64,000 bases of DNA from Rhizobium aethiopicum (GTDB taxonomy: Bacteria; Pseudomonadota; Alphaproteobacteria; Rhizobiales; Rhizobiaceae): NCBI RefSeq assembly GCF_014197535.1, contig NZ_JACIFV010000001.1, positions 248,001 to 312,000 on the forward strand. The letters run 5' to 3'. The notes under the pieces were generated by a model that made no database searches, was not told where the DNA came from, and was given only the letters and a program-made list of their open reading frames with translations. Of the stretch, positions 18,439 through 28,442 are shown piece by piece. Position 1 is the stretch's first letter, and each line of letters starts with the position of its first letter. The position numbers and the translations under genes were made by a program.

Positions 18439-19059
18439 ATGTTATCCAATCTCATGTCATGGCAGATCACGCTGCCGATCGCACTTGCGGCCGCCGTCAT
18501 CGGCTATCTCTTCGGCTCAATCCCCTTCGGCCTGATACTCACCCGCGCCGCCGGCCTTGGCGATGTGCGTAGCATCGGCTCCGGCAATATCGGCGCGACC
18601 AATGTGCTCAGAACCGGAAACCGCAAGCTCGCCGCGGCAACCCTGCTGCTCGACGCCTTGAAGGCATCGGCGGCAGCCTGGATCGTCGGCTATTTCCTCG
18701 GTGAGGAGGCCGCGATCATCGCCGGCTTCTTCGCCTTCATCGGCCATCTCTTCCCCGTCTGGATCGGCTTCAAGGGCGGCAAGGGTGTCGCCACCTATAT
18801 CGGCACGCTTCTCGGCGTCGCGCCGATTATGGTGGTGCTCTTTGCCGCCATCTGGCTGGCGGTCGCCGTCACCACCCGCTATTCCTCGCTGTCGGCCCTC
18901 GTCGCCATGCTCGTCATTCCGGTTGCCATGTTGATTCTGGGCAATGAAAAGGTCGCGGCCGTCATGGCGATCATGACGCTCATCTCCTATTGGAAGCACA
19001 AAGCGAATATTTCGCGCCTGATGGGCGGAACGGAAAGCAAGATCGGGGCGAAGGGTTAA
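18439..19059 (+). CDS. plsY: Glycerol-3-phosphate acyltransferase, PlsY type
   Basis: This inner-membrane enzyme of 206 residues transfers an acyl group from acyl-phosphate to glycerol-3-phosphate, the first acylation in phospholipid synthesis. It has five hydrophobic segments. The three PlsY motifs are visible: GSIPFGLI with [32 protein letters not shown], and [10 protein letters not shown]. The ATG at 18439 follows a GAGGGCTGAGGGGG ribosome binding site; an upstream in-frame extension would overlap the preceding gene and lacks conservation. Its stop overlaps the dprA start (TAATG), so the two are coupled. Confidence 0.93.
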   Translation: MLSNLMSWQITLPIALAAAVIGYLFGSIPFGLILTRAAGLGDVRSIGSGNIGATNVLRTGNRKLAAATLLLDALKASAAAWIVGYFLGEEAAIIAGFFAFIGHLFPVWIGFKGGKGVATYIGTLLGVAPIMVVLFAAIWLAVAVTTRYSSLSALVAMLVIPVAMLILGNEKVAAVMAIMTLISYWKHKANISRLMGGTESKIGAKG

Positions 19060-20201
19060 TGGACGCGCCGAGCGCGGGATCAACAGGTACGGTGCTGAGC
19101 GAAAGGCAGAGGATCGCCTGGCTGCGCCTGATCCGTTCCGACAATGTCGGCCCTGCAACCTTTCGCGATCTCATCAATCATTTCGGTTCGGCCGAGGCGG
19201 CCCTCGCGGCGCTGCCGGAGCTTTCGGCGCGCGGCGGCGCGACACGGGCCATCCGCATTGCCAGCGAGGCCGAGGCACACCGGGAACTGGAAGCGGCGCA
19301 TCGTTTCGGCGCCCGCTTCGTCGGGATCGGCGAGCCGGACTATCCGCAGGCGCTGAAACAGATCGACGGCGCGCCGCCGCTTCTTGCCGTCAAGGGCGCA
19401 CTTGCTGCCGCCAAACGACCGGCCGTCGGCATCGTCGGCTCCCGCAACGCGTCGGCCGCAGGCACCAAATTCGCTGCGATGGTGGCGCGCGACTGCGGCC
19501 GGGCGGGTTATACGGTGGTCTCCGGCCTGGCGCGCGGCATTGACACGGCGGCGCATCGGGCAAGCCTCGGCACGGGCACGATCGCCGCCCTTGCCGGCGG
19601 CCTCGACAAGCCCTACCCGCCGGAGAATATCGGTCTCATCGAAGAGATAACCGCCGGCAACGGCCTGGCGGTGAGCGAAATGCCTTTCGGCTGGGAGCCC
19701 CGCGCCCGCGATTTCCCGCGCCGGAACCGGCTGATTGCCGGCATCGCCCTCGGCGTGGTGATCATCGAAGCGGCGATGCGCTCGGGCTCGCTGATCACGG
19801 CACGCCTCGCCGGCGAGTTCGGCCGCCTGGTGTTTGCGGTGCCCGGCTCGCCGCTCGATCCGCGCTGTCACGGCACCAATGGCCTGCTCAAGGATGGCGC
19901 CTCGATCGTTACCGAACCTGCCGATGTCATCGAAGCCCTGGCGCCGCTTGCGCAACTCGACCTCTTCCCTTTGTCGATGGCCGAGGAGCCGGCACGCGAG
20001 AGCCGGGCAATAACGATGCCACCCGGCGATTCGGATCGGATGCGTATCATCGGCGCGCTCGGGCCGACGCCTGTCGAGATCGACGATGTCATCCGCCACG
20101 CCGGCCTTCCGGCCTCCGCCGTCTATCTCATCCTTCTGGAACTCGATATATTAGGCAGGCTGCATCGGCATCAGGGCGGTCTCGTCTCGCTTTCCGATTG
20201 A
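19059..20201 (+). CDS. dprA: DNA processing protein DprA
   Basis: DprA binds single-stranded DNA entering the cell and loads RecA. The protein has 380 residues. It has an N-terminal helical SAM-like region ([21 protein letters not shown]) and the central Rossmann DNA-binding domain ([97 protein letters not shown]). A C-terminal winged-helix region ([18 protein letters not shown]) follows. The start overlaps the plsY stop by one nucleotide. Confidence 0.93.
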   Translation: MDAPSAGSTGTVLSERQRIAWLRLIRSDNVGPATFRDLINHFGSAEAALAALPELSARGGATRAIRIASEAEAHRELEAAHRFGARFVGIGEPDYPQALKQIDGAPPLLAVKGALAAAKRPAVGIVGSRNASAAGTKFAAMVARDCGRAGYTVVSGLARGIDTAAHRASLGTGTIAALAGGLDKPYPPENIGLIEEITAGNGLAVSEMPFGWEPRARDFPRRNRLIAGIALGVVIIEAAMRSGSLITARLAGEFGRLVFAVPGSPLDPRCHGTNGLLKDGASIVTEPADVIEALAPLAQLDLFPLSMAEEPARESRAITMPPGDSDRMRIIGALGPTPVEIDDVIRHAGLPASAVYLILLELDILGRLHRHQGGLVSLSD

Positions 20202-20235
20202 AGCTTGCCCGGCACGAGGGAGCGGCTTTGCGAAC

Positions 20236-20269
20236 TGCGGAACGGTGCGTCGAAAACCGCCATTCCGCA
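20236..20269 (+). terminator. Possible terminator after dprA
   Basis: Perfect outer stem TGCGGAA/TTCCGCA with inner GGT/ACC pairing, followed by the AT-rich stretch ATTTAAAATT. It lies 35 nt past the dprA stop. Confidence 0.4.
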
Positions 20270-20342
20270 ATTTAAAATTGCTTTAAGCCGGCAATCTCGC
20301 TTCGATTGCAACGGGCGGAAGAGGTAAAATTGTTGCAAACCC

Positions 20343-20371
20343 CTTGACCGCAGCGATTTCCCTGTCCATGT
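20343..20371 (+). promoter_or_regulatory. Putative topA promoter
   Basis: A perfect rhizobial -35 element CTTGAC is followed after 17 nt by CCATGT, a poor -10. It lies 79 nt upstream of topA. Confidence 0.35.
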
Positions 20372-20449
20372 CGGAGGGCCGGTATCCAATGTTGCGCTGC
20401 GTGTTGCGCTGGCTTCCACGCCGGCGTAGCTATTTTTTAGAGAATCATC

Positions 20450-23104
20450 ATGAATGTTGTAGTGGTGGAATCGCCTGCCAAGGCCAAGACGATCAATAAG
20501 TATCTGGGTTCGGGATACAAAGTGCTCGCCTCCTTCGGCCATGTGCGCGATCTGCCTGCCAAGGACGGCTCCGTTCTTCCCGATCAGGATTTCGAAATGC
20601 TCTGGGAGGTCGACGGCGCTTCGGCCAAGCGGATGAAGGACATCGCCGACGCGGTGAAGTCCTCCGACGGACTGTTTCTCGCGACCGACCCTGATCGCGA
20701 AGGAGAAGCGATTTCCTGGCACGTCCTCGACATGCTGAACAAGAAGCGGGTGCTGAACGGCAAGTCCGTCAAGCGCGTCGTCTTCAACGCAATCACCAAA
20801 AAGGCCGTCCTCGATGCGATGGCCGATCCGCGCGATATCGACGTGCCGCTGGTCGACGCCTATCTCGCGCGCCGCGCGCTCGACTATCTCGTCGGCTTCA
20901 ATCTTTCGCCGGTGCTGTGGCGCAAGCTGCCGGGCGCGCGTTCGGCCGGCCGCGTCCAGTCGGTCGCGCTTCGTCTGGTCTGCGATCGCGAATCCGAAAT
21001 CGAGCGCTTCATTTCGGAAGAGTACTGGAATATCTCGGCGCTGCTGAAGACGCCGCGCGGCGACGAGTTCGAGGCAAGGCTGGTTTCGGCGCACGGCAAG
21101 CGGCTGCAGCCGCGCGCGATCGGCAACGGCGAGGATGCAGGCCGCCTGAAGGCCCTGCTCGAAGGCGCCAGCTATATCGTCGACACGGTCGAGGCCAAAC
21201 CGGTCAAGCGCAACCCGGGACCGCCGTTCACTACCTCCACGCTGCAGCAGGCCGCCTCTTCCAATCTCGGCTTCTCCGCCTCGCGCACGATGCAGATCGC
21301 CCAGAAGCTCTATGAGGGCGTCGATATCGGCGGCGAGACGGTCGGTCTCATCACCTATATGCGAACCGACGGCGTGCAGATGGCGCCGGAGGCAATAGAC
21401 GCAGCGCGGCGTGCCATCCTCGACCAGTTCGGCGAACGCTACCTGCCTGAGAAGGCCCGCTTCTACTCAACCAAGGCGAAGAACGCCCAGGAGGCGCACG
21501 AGGCGATCCGCCCGACCGATTTCTACCGCTCTCCTGACCGCGTGCGCAAATTCCTCGACGCCGACCAGATCCGGCTCTACGAACTGATCTGGAAGCGTGG
21601 TATCGCCAGCCAGATGGCCTCGGCCGAGATCGAGCGCACGACGGCCGAAATCACCGCCGACAACAAGGGCGAGAAGGCCGGCCTGCGCGCCGTCGGTTCG
21701 GTCATCCGCTTCGACGGCTTCATCGCCGCCTATACCGACCAGAAGGAGGACGGCGAGCAGAGCGATGACGGCGACGAGGATGGTCGCCTGCCGGAGATCA
21801 ATGCGCGCGAGACGCTCGCCAAGCAGAAGATCAATTCGACCCAGCATTTCACCGAGCCGCCGCCGCGCTATTCGGAAGCTTCGCTGATCAAGAAGATGGA
21901 AGAGCTCGGCATCGGCCGTCCCTCGACCTATGCCGCCACATTGGCGACACTGCGCGACCGCGACTATGTAACGATCGACAAGCGTAAACTCATCCCGCAG
22001 GCCAAGGGCCGGCTGGTGACGGCTTTCCTCGAAAGCTTCTTCACCAAATATGTCGAATATGATTTCACCGCCGACCTCGAGGAAAAGCTCGACCGGATTT
22101 CCGCCGGCGAATTGAACTGGAAGCAGGTACTGCGCGATTTCTGGAAGGATTTCTTCGCGCAAATCGAAGACACGAAGGAACTGCGCGTCACCAACGTGCT
22201 CGATTCGCTGAACGAGGCGCTGGCACCGCTCGTCTTCCCGAAACGGGAGGATGGCGGCGACCCCAGAATCTGTCAGGTCTGCGGCACCGGCAACCTTTCG
22301 CTGAAGCTTGGCAGATACGGCGCCTTTGTTGGCTGCTCGAACTATCCGGAATGCAACTACACCCGCCAGCTCTCCTCCGAAAACGGCGGAGAAGCGGAGG
22401 GTGTCGCGCTCAACGAACCGAAGAGCCTCGGCACCGACCCGACGACTGGCGAGGAACTGACGCTCCGTTCCGGCCGCTTCGGCCCCTATATCCAACGCGG
22501 CGACGGCAAGGAGGCCAAACGCGCCTCGCTGCCGACGGGTTGGAAGCCTGAGGATATCGACTATGAAAAGGCGATGGCGCTGATCTCGCTGCCGCGCGAT
22601 ATCGGCAAACACCCCGAAACGGGCAAGATGATCTCGTCGGGCATCGGCCGCTATGGGCCGTTCCTCCTGCATGACGGTTCCTATGCCAATCTGGAAACCG
22701 TCGAGGATGTCTTCTCCGTCGGCCTCAACCGCGCCGTGACGCTGATTGCCGAAAAAGCCAACAAGGCGCCGGGCCGGGGCGCGCGCGGTACGCCGGCGGC
22801 GCTGAAGACCCTGGGCGATCATCCCGACGGCGGCGCCATTACTGTTCGCGACGGCAAATACGGCCCCTATGTCAACTGGGGCAAGGTCAATGCCACGCTG
22901 CCGAAGGGCAAGGATCCGCAAGCGATCACCACCGAGGAGGCGCTTGCGCTGATCACGGAAAAGGCCGGCAAGGCTCCCGCCGGCAAAACGGCCAGGGGGA
23001 AAGCCAAGCCGAAGGCGGCCGCCGCCGAAGCCAAGACAACCAAGACGGCCGCCAAGCCGAAAGCAGCGAAGGCCAAGGCGCCCGCGAAATCGAAAAAGAG
23101 CTGA
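20450..23104 (+). CDS. topA: DNA topoisomerase I
   Basis: This type IA topoisomerase of 884 residues relaxes negative supercoils. The TOPRIM domain opens the protein (VVVESPAKAKTINKYLG) and includes the metal-binding LATDPDREGEAISWH. The active-site tyrosine lies in GLITYMRTDGVQM near residue 305. The gate region carries GIGRPSTYA. A Topo_C zinc finger follows (CQVCGTGNLSLKLGRYGAFVGCSNYPECNYT), then zinc-free C-terminal repeats (RSGRFGPYIQRG, GIGRYGPFLLHDG, RDGKYGPYVNWG). It ends in a Lys/Ala-rich tail. The rnr GTG starts 1 nt after its stop. Confidence 0.96.
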   Translation: MNVVVVESPAKAKTINKYLGSGYKVLASFGHVRDLPAKDGSVLPDQDFEMLWEVDGASAKRMKDIADAVKSSDGLFLATDPDREGEAISWHVLDMLNKKRVLNGKSVKRVVFNAITKKAVLDAMADPRDIDVPLVDAYLARRALDYLVGFNLSPVLWRKLPGARSAGRVQSVALRLVCDRESEIERFISEEYWNISALLKTPRGDEFEARLVSAHGKRLQPRAIGNGEDAGRLKALLEGASYIVDTVEAKPVKRNPGPPFTTSTLQQAASSNLGFSASRTMQIAQKLYEGVDIGGETVGLITYMRTDGVQMAPEAIDAARRAILDQFGERYLPEKARFYSTKAKNAQEAHEAIRPTDFYRSPDRVRKFLDADQIRLYELIWKRGIASQMASAEIERTTAEITADNKGEKAGLRAVGSVIRFDGFIAAYTDQKEDGEQSDDGDEDGRLPEINARETLAKQKINSTQHFTEPPPRYSEASLIKKMEELGIGRPSTYAATLATLRDRDYVTIDKRKLIPQAKGRLVTAFLESFFTKYVEYDFTADLEEKLDRISAGELNWKQVLRDFWKDFFAQIEDTKELRVTNVLDSLNEALAPLVFPKREDGGDPRICQVCGTGNLSLKLGRYGAFVGCSNYPECNYTRQLSSENGGEAEGVALNEPKSLGTDPTTGEELTLRSGRFGPYIQRGDGKEAKRASLPTGWKPEDIDYEKAMALISLPRDIGKHPETGKMISSGIGRYGPFLLHDGSYANLETVEDVFSVGLNRAVTLIAEKANKAPGRGARGTPAALKTLGDHPDGGAITVRDGKYGPYVNWGKVNATLPKGKDPQAITTEEALALITEKAGKAPAGKTARGKAKPKAAAAEAKTTKTAAKPKAAKAKAPAKSKKS

Positions 23105-23105
23105 C

Positions 23106-25478
23106 GTGAGCAGGACACCGCGCGACAGAACGAACCTCGCGGGCAAGCGCCCGGGCAAGATCGGCCGCGCCGGCAGGGATGCTTCCGCCGTCGAACCGCT
23201 GAACATCGTCCATGGCACGCTGCCCTCGCGCGAGGTGATCCTGCGTTTCATCGCCGATCATCCGCAGAAGGCTTCCAAGCGTGAACTCGCCAAGGCGTTC
23301 GGGCTGAAAGGCGACAGCCGCGTCGAGCTCAAGCATATGCTGCAGGAGCTCGAACAGGAAGGCATGCTGCAAAAGAGCCGCAAGTCGCTCATTCGTCCCG
23401 GCGCTCTTCCGCCCGTCACCGTTCTCGATATCACGACGCGCGACAAGGACGGCGACCTCATCGGCCGGCCGGCAGAATGGCCGGAGGAGCAGGGTGTGGC
23501 ACCTGCCGTCGCCATCCGCCAGCAATCGCCCGCAGGCCGCCAAGGTAAGGGCAAGGCGCCCGTCGCCGGGCTCGGCGACCGAATCCTGGCGAAGATCTTC
23601 CCGGCCGTCGATCGCGGCGGCCCGGCTTATACGGCGCGTATCATCAAGGTGATCGACAGGCGCCGCGGTGCGGCGATGGGCGTTTTCCGCAGCGCGCCGG
23701 GCGGTGGCGGCCGCCTGTTGCCGATCGAACGGCGCGGCGAAGAGATGGTGATCGACCCCGACTTCACCGGCGGCGCCAAAGACGGCGACCTGGTGGAGAT
23801 CGAAGTCGCGCGCCTCGGCCGCTTCGGCCTGCCGCGCGCCAAGGTTCTCTCGGTTGTCGGCTCGGTCGGCTCGGAAAAGGCGATCTCGATGATCGCGATC
23901 CATGCGCACGGTATCCCGCATATCTTCCCGCCGGCCGTGATCGCCGAGGCGGAAGCGGCAAAGCCAGCGACGATGGCGCATCGTGAAGATTGGCGCGACG
24001 TGCCGCTGATCACCATCGATCCGGCCGACGCCAAGGACCATGACGACGCAGTTTACGCCGAGCTCGACCCCTCGCCCGACAATCCTGGCGGCGTCATCGT
24101 CACCGTCGCGATTGCCGACGTCTCCTGGTATGTCCGCCCCAAATCGCCGCTCGACCGCGAAGCGCTGAAGCGCGGCAATTCCGTCTATTTCCCCGATCGC
24201 GTCGTGCCGATGCTGCCCGAGCGCATCTCCAATGATCTCTGCTCGCTGAAGGAAGGCGTTGACCGCCCGGCGCTCACCGTGCGCATGAGCTTCTCGGGCG
24301 AAGGCCGCAAGATCGGCCATACATTTCATCGCATCATGATGAAGAGTGCCGCCAAGCTCTCCTATCAGCAGGCGCAGGCGGCAATCGACGGAAATCCCGA
24401 CGACAAGACCGGACCGATGCTCGAGCCGATCCTGAAACCGCTCTGGCACGCCTATGGAGTGATGAAGCGCGGACGCGACCGGCGCCAGCCGCTGGAACTC
24501 GACATGCCGGAGCGCAAGATCCTGCTGAAATCAGACGGCACAGTCGACCGGGTCTTCGTGCCGCCGCGGCTCGATGCGCACAAGCTGATCGAAGAGATGA
24601 TGATCCAGGCGAATGTCTGCGCCGCCGAAACCCTTGAAAAGAAGCGCCAGCCGCTGGTCTACCGCATCCATGACGGCCCGACGCTTGCCAAGCAGGAAGT
24701 GCTGCGCGAGTTCCTGGCGACACTCGGCATCTCGCTCGCCAAGGGCGGCAACATGCGCGCCAACAGCTTCAACGGCATTCTGGCCAAGGCGGACGGCACG
24801 GCGCACCAGACCATGGTCAATGAGATGGTGCTGCGCTCGCAAAGCCAGGCGATCTACAGTCCCGAGAATATCGGACATTTCGGCCTCAATCTGATGAAAT
24901 ACGCCCACTTCACCTCGCCGATCCGCCGCTACGCCGATCTCATCGTGCATCGGGCGCTGGTCGGTTCGCTCGGCTTCGGCGAAGGCGGCATCACCCCCGA
25001 CGAAGAAGCCTCGCTCGACGATATCGCCGCCGAGATCTCGACCTTCGAGCGCCGGGCGATGGCAGCCGAGCGCGAGACCATCGACCGGCTGATCGCCCAT
25101 CATTTGAGCACCCGCGTCGGCGAGGAGTTTGCCGGCCGCGTCTCCGGAGTTACGAAATCCGGGCTCTTTATCACCTTGCCGGACTATGGCGCCGACGGTT
25201 TCGTTCCTATATCTACGCTCGGCACCGATTATTTCATCTATGACGAGGCGCATCAGGCACTGTCGGGTGAAAAGACGGGCCTCGGCTATCGTCTTGGCGA
25301 CAGCGTCATAGTGAAGCTTGCGGAGGCAATCCCGCTTGCCGGGGCGTTGCGTTTCGAGATGCTGAGCGAAGGACGCGAGATGCCGGCGGCGGTGCGTTCC
25401 TTCCATAAGGCCGGCCGCCGCGACAGGGGCCAGGTTCGCAAGAAACCGGGAACGCGTCCCCCGCGCGGACGCAGCTAA
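23106..25478 (+). CDS. rnr: Ribonuclease R
   Basis: This processive 3'-5' exoribonuclease of 790 residues degrades structured RNA. Order of domains: a winged-helix region (about 40-90, SKRELAKAFGLKGDSRVELK), cold-shock OB domains, the RNB catalytic domain with the acidic cluster ITIDPADAKDHDDAVYAE, HFTSPIRRYADLIVHR, and a C-terminal S1 domain (EEFAGRVSGVTKSGLFITL). The C-terminus is basic. Start is GTG, 1 nt after topA, so the two are probably co-transcribed. Confidence 0.95.
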   Translation: MSRTPRDRTNLAGKRPGKIGRAGRDASAVEPLNIVHGTLPSREVILRFIADHPQKASKRELAKAFGLKGDSRVELKHMLQELEQEGMLQKSRKSLIRPGALPPVTVLDITTRDKDGDLIGRPAEWPEEQGVAPAVAIRQQSPAGRQGKGKAPVAGLGDRILAKIFPAVDRGGPAYTARIIKVIDRRRGAAMGVFRSAPGGGGRLLPIERRGEEMVIDPDFTGGAKDGDLVEIEVARLGRFGLPRAKVLSVVGSVGSEKAISMIAIHAHGIPHIFPPAVIAEAEAAKPATMAHREDWRDVPLITIDPADAKDHDDAVYAELDPSPDNPGGVIVTVAIADVSWYVRPKSPLDREALKRGNSVYFPDRVVPMLPERISNDLCSLKEGVDRPALTVRMSFSGEGRKIGHTFHRIMMKSAAKLSYQQAQAAIDGNPDDKTGPMLEPILKPLWHAYGVMKRGRDRRQPLELDMPERKILLKSDGTVDRVFVPPRLDAHKLIEEMMIQANVCAAETLEKKRQPLVYRIHDGPTLAKQEVLREFLATLGISLAKGGNMRANSFNGILAKADGTAHQTMVNEMVLRSQSQAIYSPENIGHFGLNLMKYAHFTSPIRRYADLIVHRALVGSLGFGEGGITPDEEASLDDIAAEISTFERRAMAAERETIDRLIAHHLSTRVGEEFAGRVSGVTKSGLFITLPDYGADGFVPISTLGTDYFIYDEAHQALSGEKTGLGYRLGDSVIVKLAEAIPLAGALRFEMLSEGREMPAAVRSFHKAGRRDRGQVRKKPGTRPPRGRS

Positions 25479-25549
25479 GCCGCTGTGCCGAAAGCAGCAG
25501 TGGTCCCATTGCGGCGCTTCATGCTTTTTGCCTGAAAGAGGAAGATGCA

Positions 25550-26002
25550 ATGAACACACCGAGCGATCCGGTCGTCCGCTACGGCGATGGACCCGAGGCC
25601 GAGCGCCCGCTCGGACGTTCCATCATGCGCGGTCTGATGAACCGCTGCCCGGCCTGCGGCAACGGCAAGCTCTTCCGCGCCTTCCTGAAACCGGTCGATC
25701 ATTGCGCCGCCTGCGGCGAGGCGATGCATCACCATCGCTCCGACGACCTGCCGCCCTATATCGTCATCCTGGTCCTCGGCCACGTCCTCGTCGGCGGCTA
25801 CATGCTGACCGATCTGACCTTCGTGTTGCCGGTATGGGTCCATCTTGCCATATGGGCGCCGATCACGGTCATCGCCGCGCTCGCCTCGATCCAGCCGATC
25901 AAGGGCGGCGTCATCGGCCTGCAATGGGCGTTGCGCATGCATGGTTTCGGCGGCGAGAGCGACAGTCCCGATGATTACGAGCTTCCACGGCGGCCGGATT
26001 GA
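25550..26002 (+). CDS. DUF983 family membrane protein
   Basis: The protein has 150 residues. An N-terminal zinc-ribbon-like pair (CPACGNGKLF and CAACGEAM, two CxxC motifs) is followed by two transmembrane segments (about 82-102 and 106-125). The arrangement RGLMNRCPACGNGKLFRAFLK is the hallmark of DUF983 proteins, common in alphaproteobacteria next to rnr. The start ATG is preceded by AAGAGGAAG. No function is established; the Cys pairs suggest metal or redox binding at the cytoplasmic face. Confidence 0.85.
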   Translation: MNTPSDPVVRYGDGPEAERPLGRSIMRGLMNRCPACGNGKLFRAFLKPVDHCAACGEAMHHHRSDDLPPYIVILVLGHVLVGGYMLTDLTFVLPVWVHLAIWAPITVIAALASIQPIKGGVIGLQWALRMHGFGGESDSPDDYELPRRPD

Positions 26003-26252
26003 GCGCCTTCACCTTCCAGACATATTTAGCGTGTAGTGCCAGCGCTCCACCGACCACCACCGACACGCGGGAGTCAACGATCTTCAACGACTTGACACGG
26101 TAAGCTTTTCTTGTCTGAACAGGCTTTACATTCCGCAGATCACATCGGAAATACTGCGAAACGCCGCCCGTCACCTGGATTTGGCACATCTGTGTCCCTT
26201 CTATGTGAGGCGAGAGGTCGATTCGCTCGCGCAGCTTTCTAAGGATGGATAA

Positions 26253-27437
26253 ATGTCTCAGCCGAGAACCGGCACACCGGGCGATGTCGAAGAAATCCAT
26301 TGGCCTTCTCTGGTGGCAGCCATCTCGTCCATTTCAGCCGTCGGCATAGCAATCGGTCTCGGACTCCCGCTTCTCAGCATCATCCTCGAAAAACGCGGCA
26401 TCTCATCCACTTTGATCGGGCTCAACACGGCGATGGCCGGGATCTCGGCGATGGCCGCGGCACCCGTTACCACCAAGCTCGCTCACAAATACGGCGTTGC
26501 GCCGACGATGCTCTGGGCGGTGCTGATTTCGGCGCTGAGTGCGCTCGGTTTCTATTATGCCGAGGATTTCTGGATGTGGTTTCCGCTGCGTTTCGCCTTC
26601 CATGGCGCAACGACGACGCTGTTCATCCTCTCCGAATTCTGGATCAACGCCGCCTCGCCGCCATCCAAGCGCGGCTTTGTGCTCGGCATTTATGCGACCG
26701 TGCTTTCCCTCGGATTCGCCGCAGGCCCCCTGCTCTTTTCGATACTCGGCAGCGACGGCATCTTTCCCTTCCTGGTCGGCGCGGGCGCCATCCTGCTTGC
26801 CGCCATTCCGATTTTCATCGCCCGTGACGAAAGCCCGGTGCTCGAGGAAAAACCGGAGCTGCATTTCATGCGCTACGTCCTGCTGGTGCCGACAGCGACG
26901 GCGGCCGTCTTCATCTTCGGCGCGGTCGAAGCTGGCGGGCTGTCACTTTTCCCGATTTTTGCCGTGCGCGCCCAATTCACCGAATCGCAGGCGGCGCTGC
27001 TGCTCACCATGATGGGCGTCGGCAACGTCATCTTCCAGATTCCTCTCGGCCTACTCTCCGACCGTATCCGCGACAAGCGACCGCTTCTGGCAGGGATGGC
27101 GCTGATGGGCTTTATCGGCTCGATGACGCTGCCGATCCTTGTCAACAACTGGCTGCTGATGGCCGGGATGCTGCTCTTCTGGGGCGGCTGCGTCTCCGGC
27201 CTCTACACGGTCGGGCTCAGCCATCTCGGTTCGCGGCTGACGGGCTCCGATCTGGCTGCCGCCAATGCCGCATTCGTCTTCTGTTATGCGATGGGAACCG
27301 TGGCTGGGCCACAGGTGATCGGCGCAGCAATCGACGTCGCCGGAAACAATGGTTTTGCCTGGGCGATTGCCGCCTTCTTCGGTCTTTATGCCCTACTTTC
27401 CGGCATCAGATTGATGTTCGTTCGAAAACGGACTTGA
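26253..27437 (+). CDS. Major facilitator superfamily transporter
   Basis: This inner-membrane protein of 394 residues has about twelve hydrophobic segments. The MFS loop signature appears between helices 2 and 3 in degenerate form ([13 protein letters not shown]) and between 8 and 9 as [13 protein letters not shown]. It resembles the YcaD/UMF-type predicted transporters. A 250-nt gap separates it from the DUF983 gene, so it probably has its own promoter. Substrate cannot be deduced. Confidence 0.85.
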   Translation: MSQPRTGTPGDVEEIHWPSLVAAISSISAVGIAIGLGLPLLSIILEKRGISSTLIGLNTAMAGISAMAAAPVTTKLAHKYGVAPTMLWAVLISALSALGFYYAEDFWMWFPLRFAFHGATTTLFILSEFWINAASPPSKRGFVLGIYATVLSLGFAAGPLLFSILGSDGIFPFLVGAGAILLAAIPIFIARDESPVLEEKPELHFMRYVLLVPTATAAVFIFGAVEAGGLSLFPIFAVRAQFTESQAALLLTMMGVGNVIFQIPLGLLSDRIRDKRPLLAGMALMGFIGSMTLPILVNNWLLMAGMLLFWGGCVSGLYTVGLSHLGSRLTGSDLAAANAAFVFCYAMGTVAGPQVIGAAIDVAGNNGFAWAIAAFFGLYALLSGIRLMFVRKRT

Positions 27438-27529
27438 CTTTTCGGGCGGGATTCGTAGTTTCGCGCCAGAATTTGCCGTGGAGCCCTTCCGGCTTCCACG
27501 GCTTTCATTTTCTTAAAGGCAGGACGACC

Positions 27530-27697
27530 ATGGCCAAGGCTACAACAATCAAGATCAAGCTGCTGTCGACAGCCGACACCGGTTTCTTCTACGTCACGAC
27601 GAAGAACAGCCGTACGATGACGGACAAGATGACGAAGACGAAGTATGACCCGATTGCGAAGAAGCATGTCGAGTTCAAGGAAACCAAGATCAAGTAA
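27530..27697 (+). CDS. rpmG: 50S ribosomal protein L33
   Basis: This protein has 55 residues, [20 protein letters not shown] at the start and [11 protein letters not shown] at the end, with the basic core characteristic of bL33. It lacks the CxxC pairs of zinc-binding paralogues, i.e. the C-minus form. The ATG follows AAAGGCAGGACGACC. The usual initiation context and a terminator downstream indicate a single-gene transcript. Confidence 0.96.
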   Translation: MAKATTIKIKLLSTADTGFFYVTTKNSRTMTDKMTKTKYDPIAKKHVEFKETKIK

Positions 27698-27721
27698 TCA
27701 CTTGGCCTGAGGGATTTAAAA

Positions 27722-27752
27722 AAAGCGCGCGCCTCTGGGTTGCGCGTTTTTT
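27722..27752 (+). terminator. Intrinsic terminator of rpmG
   Basis: CGCGC (27726-27730) pairs with GCGCG (27742-27746). An A run before and a T run of six after the stem extend the pairing past a bulged G. Confidence 0.75.
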
Positions 27753-27784
27753 ATTGCCCGCAGGATGGCCTTGGAAAATGATAG

Positions 27785-27990
27785 CGCAAACAGACAAACG
27801 CCGCCCTTCCATCTTCGGGAAGTGGCGGCGTTTTCTTGAAAGGGGGTCGGCCAGCATGCAAAACGGCACGAGGAACCGTTATGACTTGCCTACTAGCCGA
27901 CCGACCCCACGACCCAGGAGATGCGGCGGACCTGAGCATCATGGGGTATCGACAGCTCCTCTGCGGGAGCGCTTCTTTTATGAGCGATAA
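27785..27990 (-). ncRNA. Candidate small RNA between rpmG and pleD
   Basis: This gene-free stretch contains three ordered stems. They are GCTCC/GGAGC (27955-27970), GGGGTCGG/CCGACCCC (27843-27908) enclosing AACGG/CCGTT (27862-27880), and AACGCCGCC/GGCGGCGTT (27797-27832). Read on the minus strand, the last is a terminator-like stem followed by TTTGTCTGTTT. A promoter-like TTGATT, 18 nt, AATTAT lies just upstream on that strand. The form, about 150-200 nt with three hairpins, is that of rhizobial trans-acting sRNAs. Strand is not certain, since the large stem also precedes a TTTT on the plus strand. A small reading frame (MTCLLADRPHDPGD...) crosses it on the plus strand. Confidence 0.45.
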
Positions 27991-27997
27991 TTTGCGC

Positions 27998-28442
27998 AGA
28001 AATGAAAGAAAATCAACAAATTCTTAATGATGAATTTTCCGAGCTTGATTCTATGGTTAAAAGTCCAGTTTTGGAACATACAAAGATTCGACGGCTCCAA
28101 CTTGACGGCTAAGCCTAATGACGACGGGCTCGAAGAAGTTCGACAATATAACTTGATAACTTAAGCAGCCCCTCCCCTTACGTGAGGTGATGTCGCCACG
28201 CTTTATTTGACCCTGTTGGCGGCGGGCGTTTTTTATAGTCTTCATTTCATTTCGGGCTAGGCTCCGGCATTCCGGAGACTGTCGCGCCGCACCATATCCA
28301 CAGCAACGCCGGGAGTCCATTTTGGGCTACCGGGCTGCAAAATTTGGGCCCGAGTCGCACAGGCGAAGGTTAAAAATCGGTAATAAATCGCTTACCGCAG
28401 TGGAAAACCCGCAAATGGCGCGTATGGCACCCAAGTGATTCG
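27998..28442. other. Gene-free region downstream of pleD
   Basis: This stretch is more AT-rich than the surrounding genes. It contains GGCGGCGGGCGTTTTTTAT at 28219-28237 on the plus strand, which looks like the 3' half of a terminator, but the partner arm (GTCGCC) gives only a weak, long-loop stem. I see no supported gene; short reading frames on both strands lack ribosome binding sites. Confidence 0.4.
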
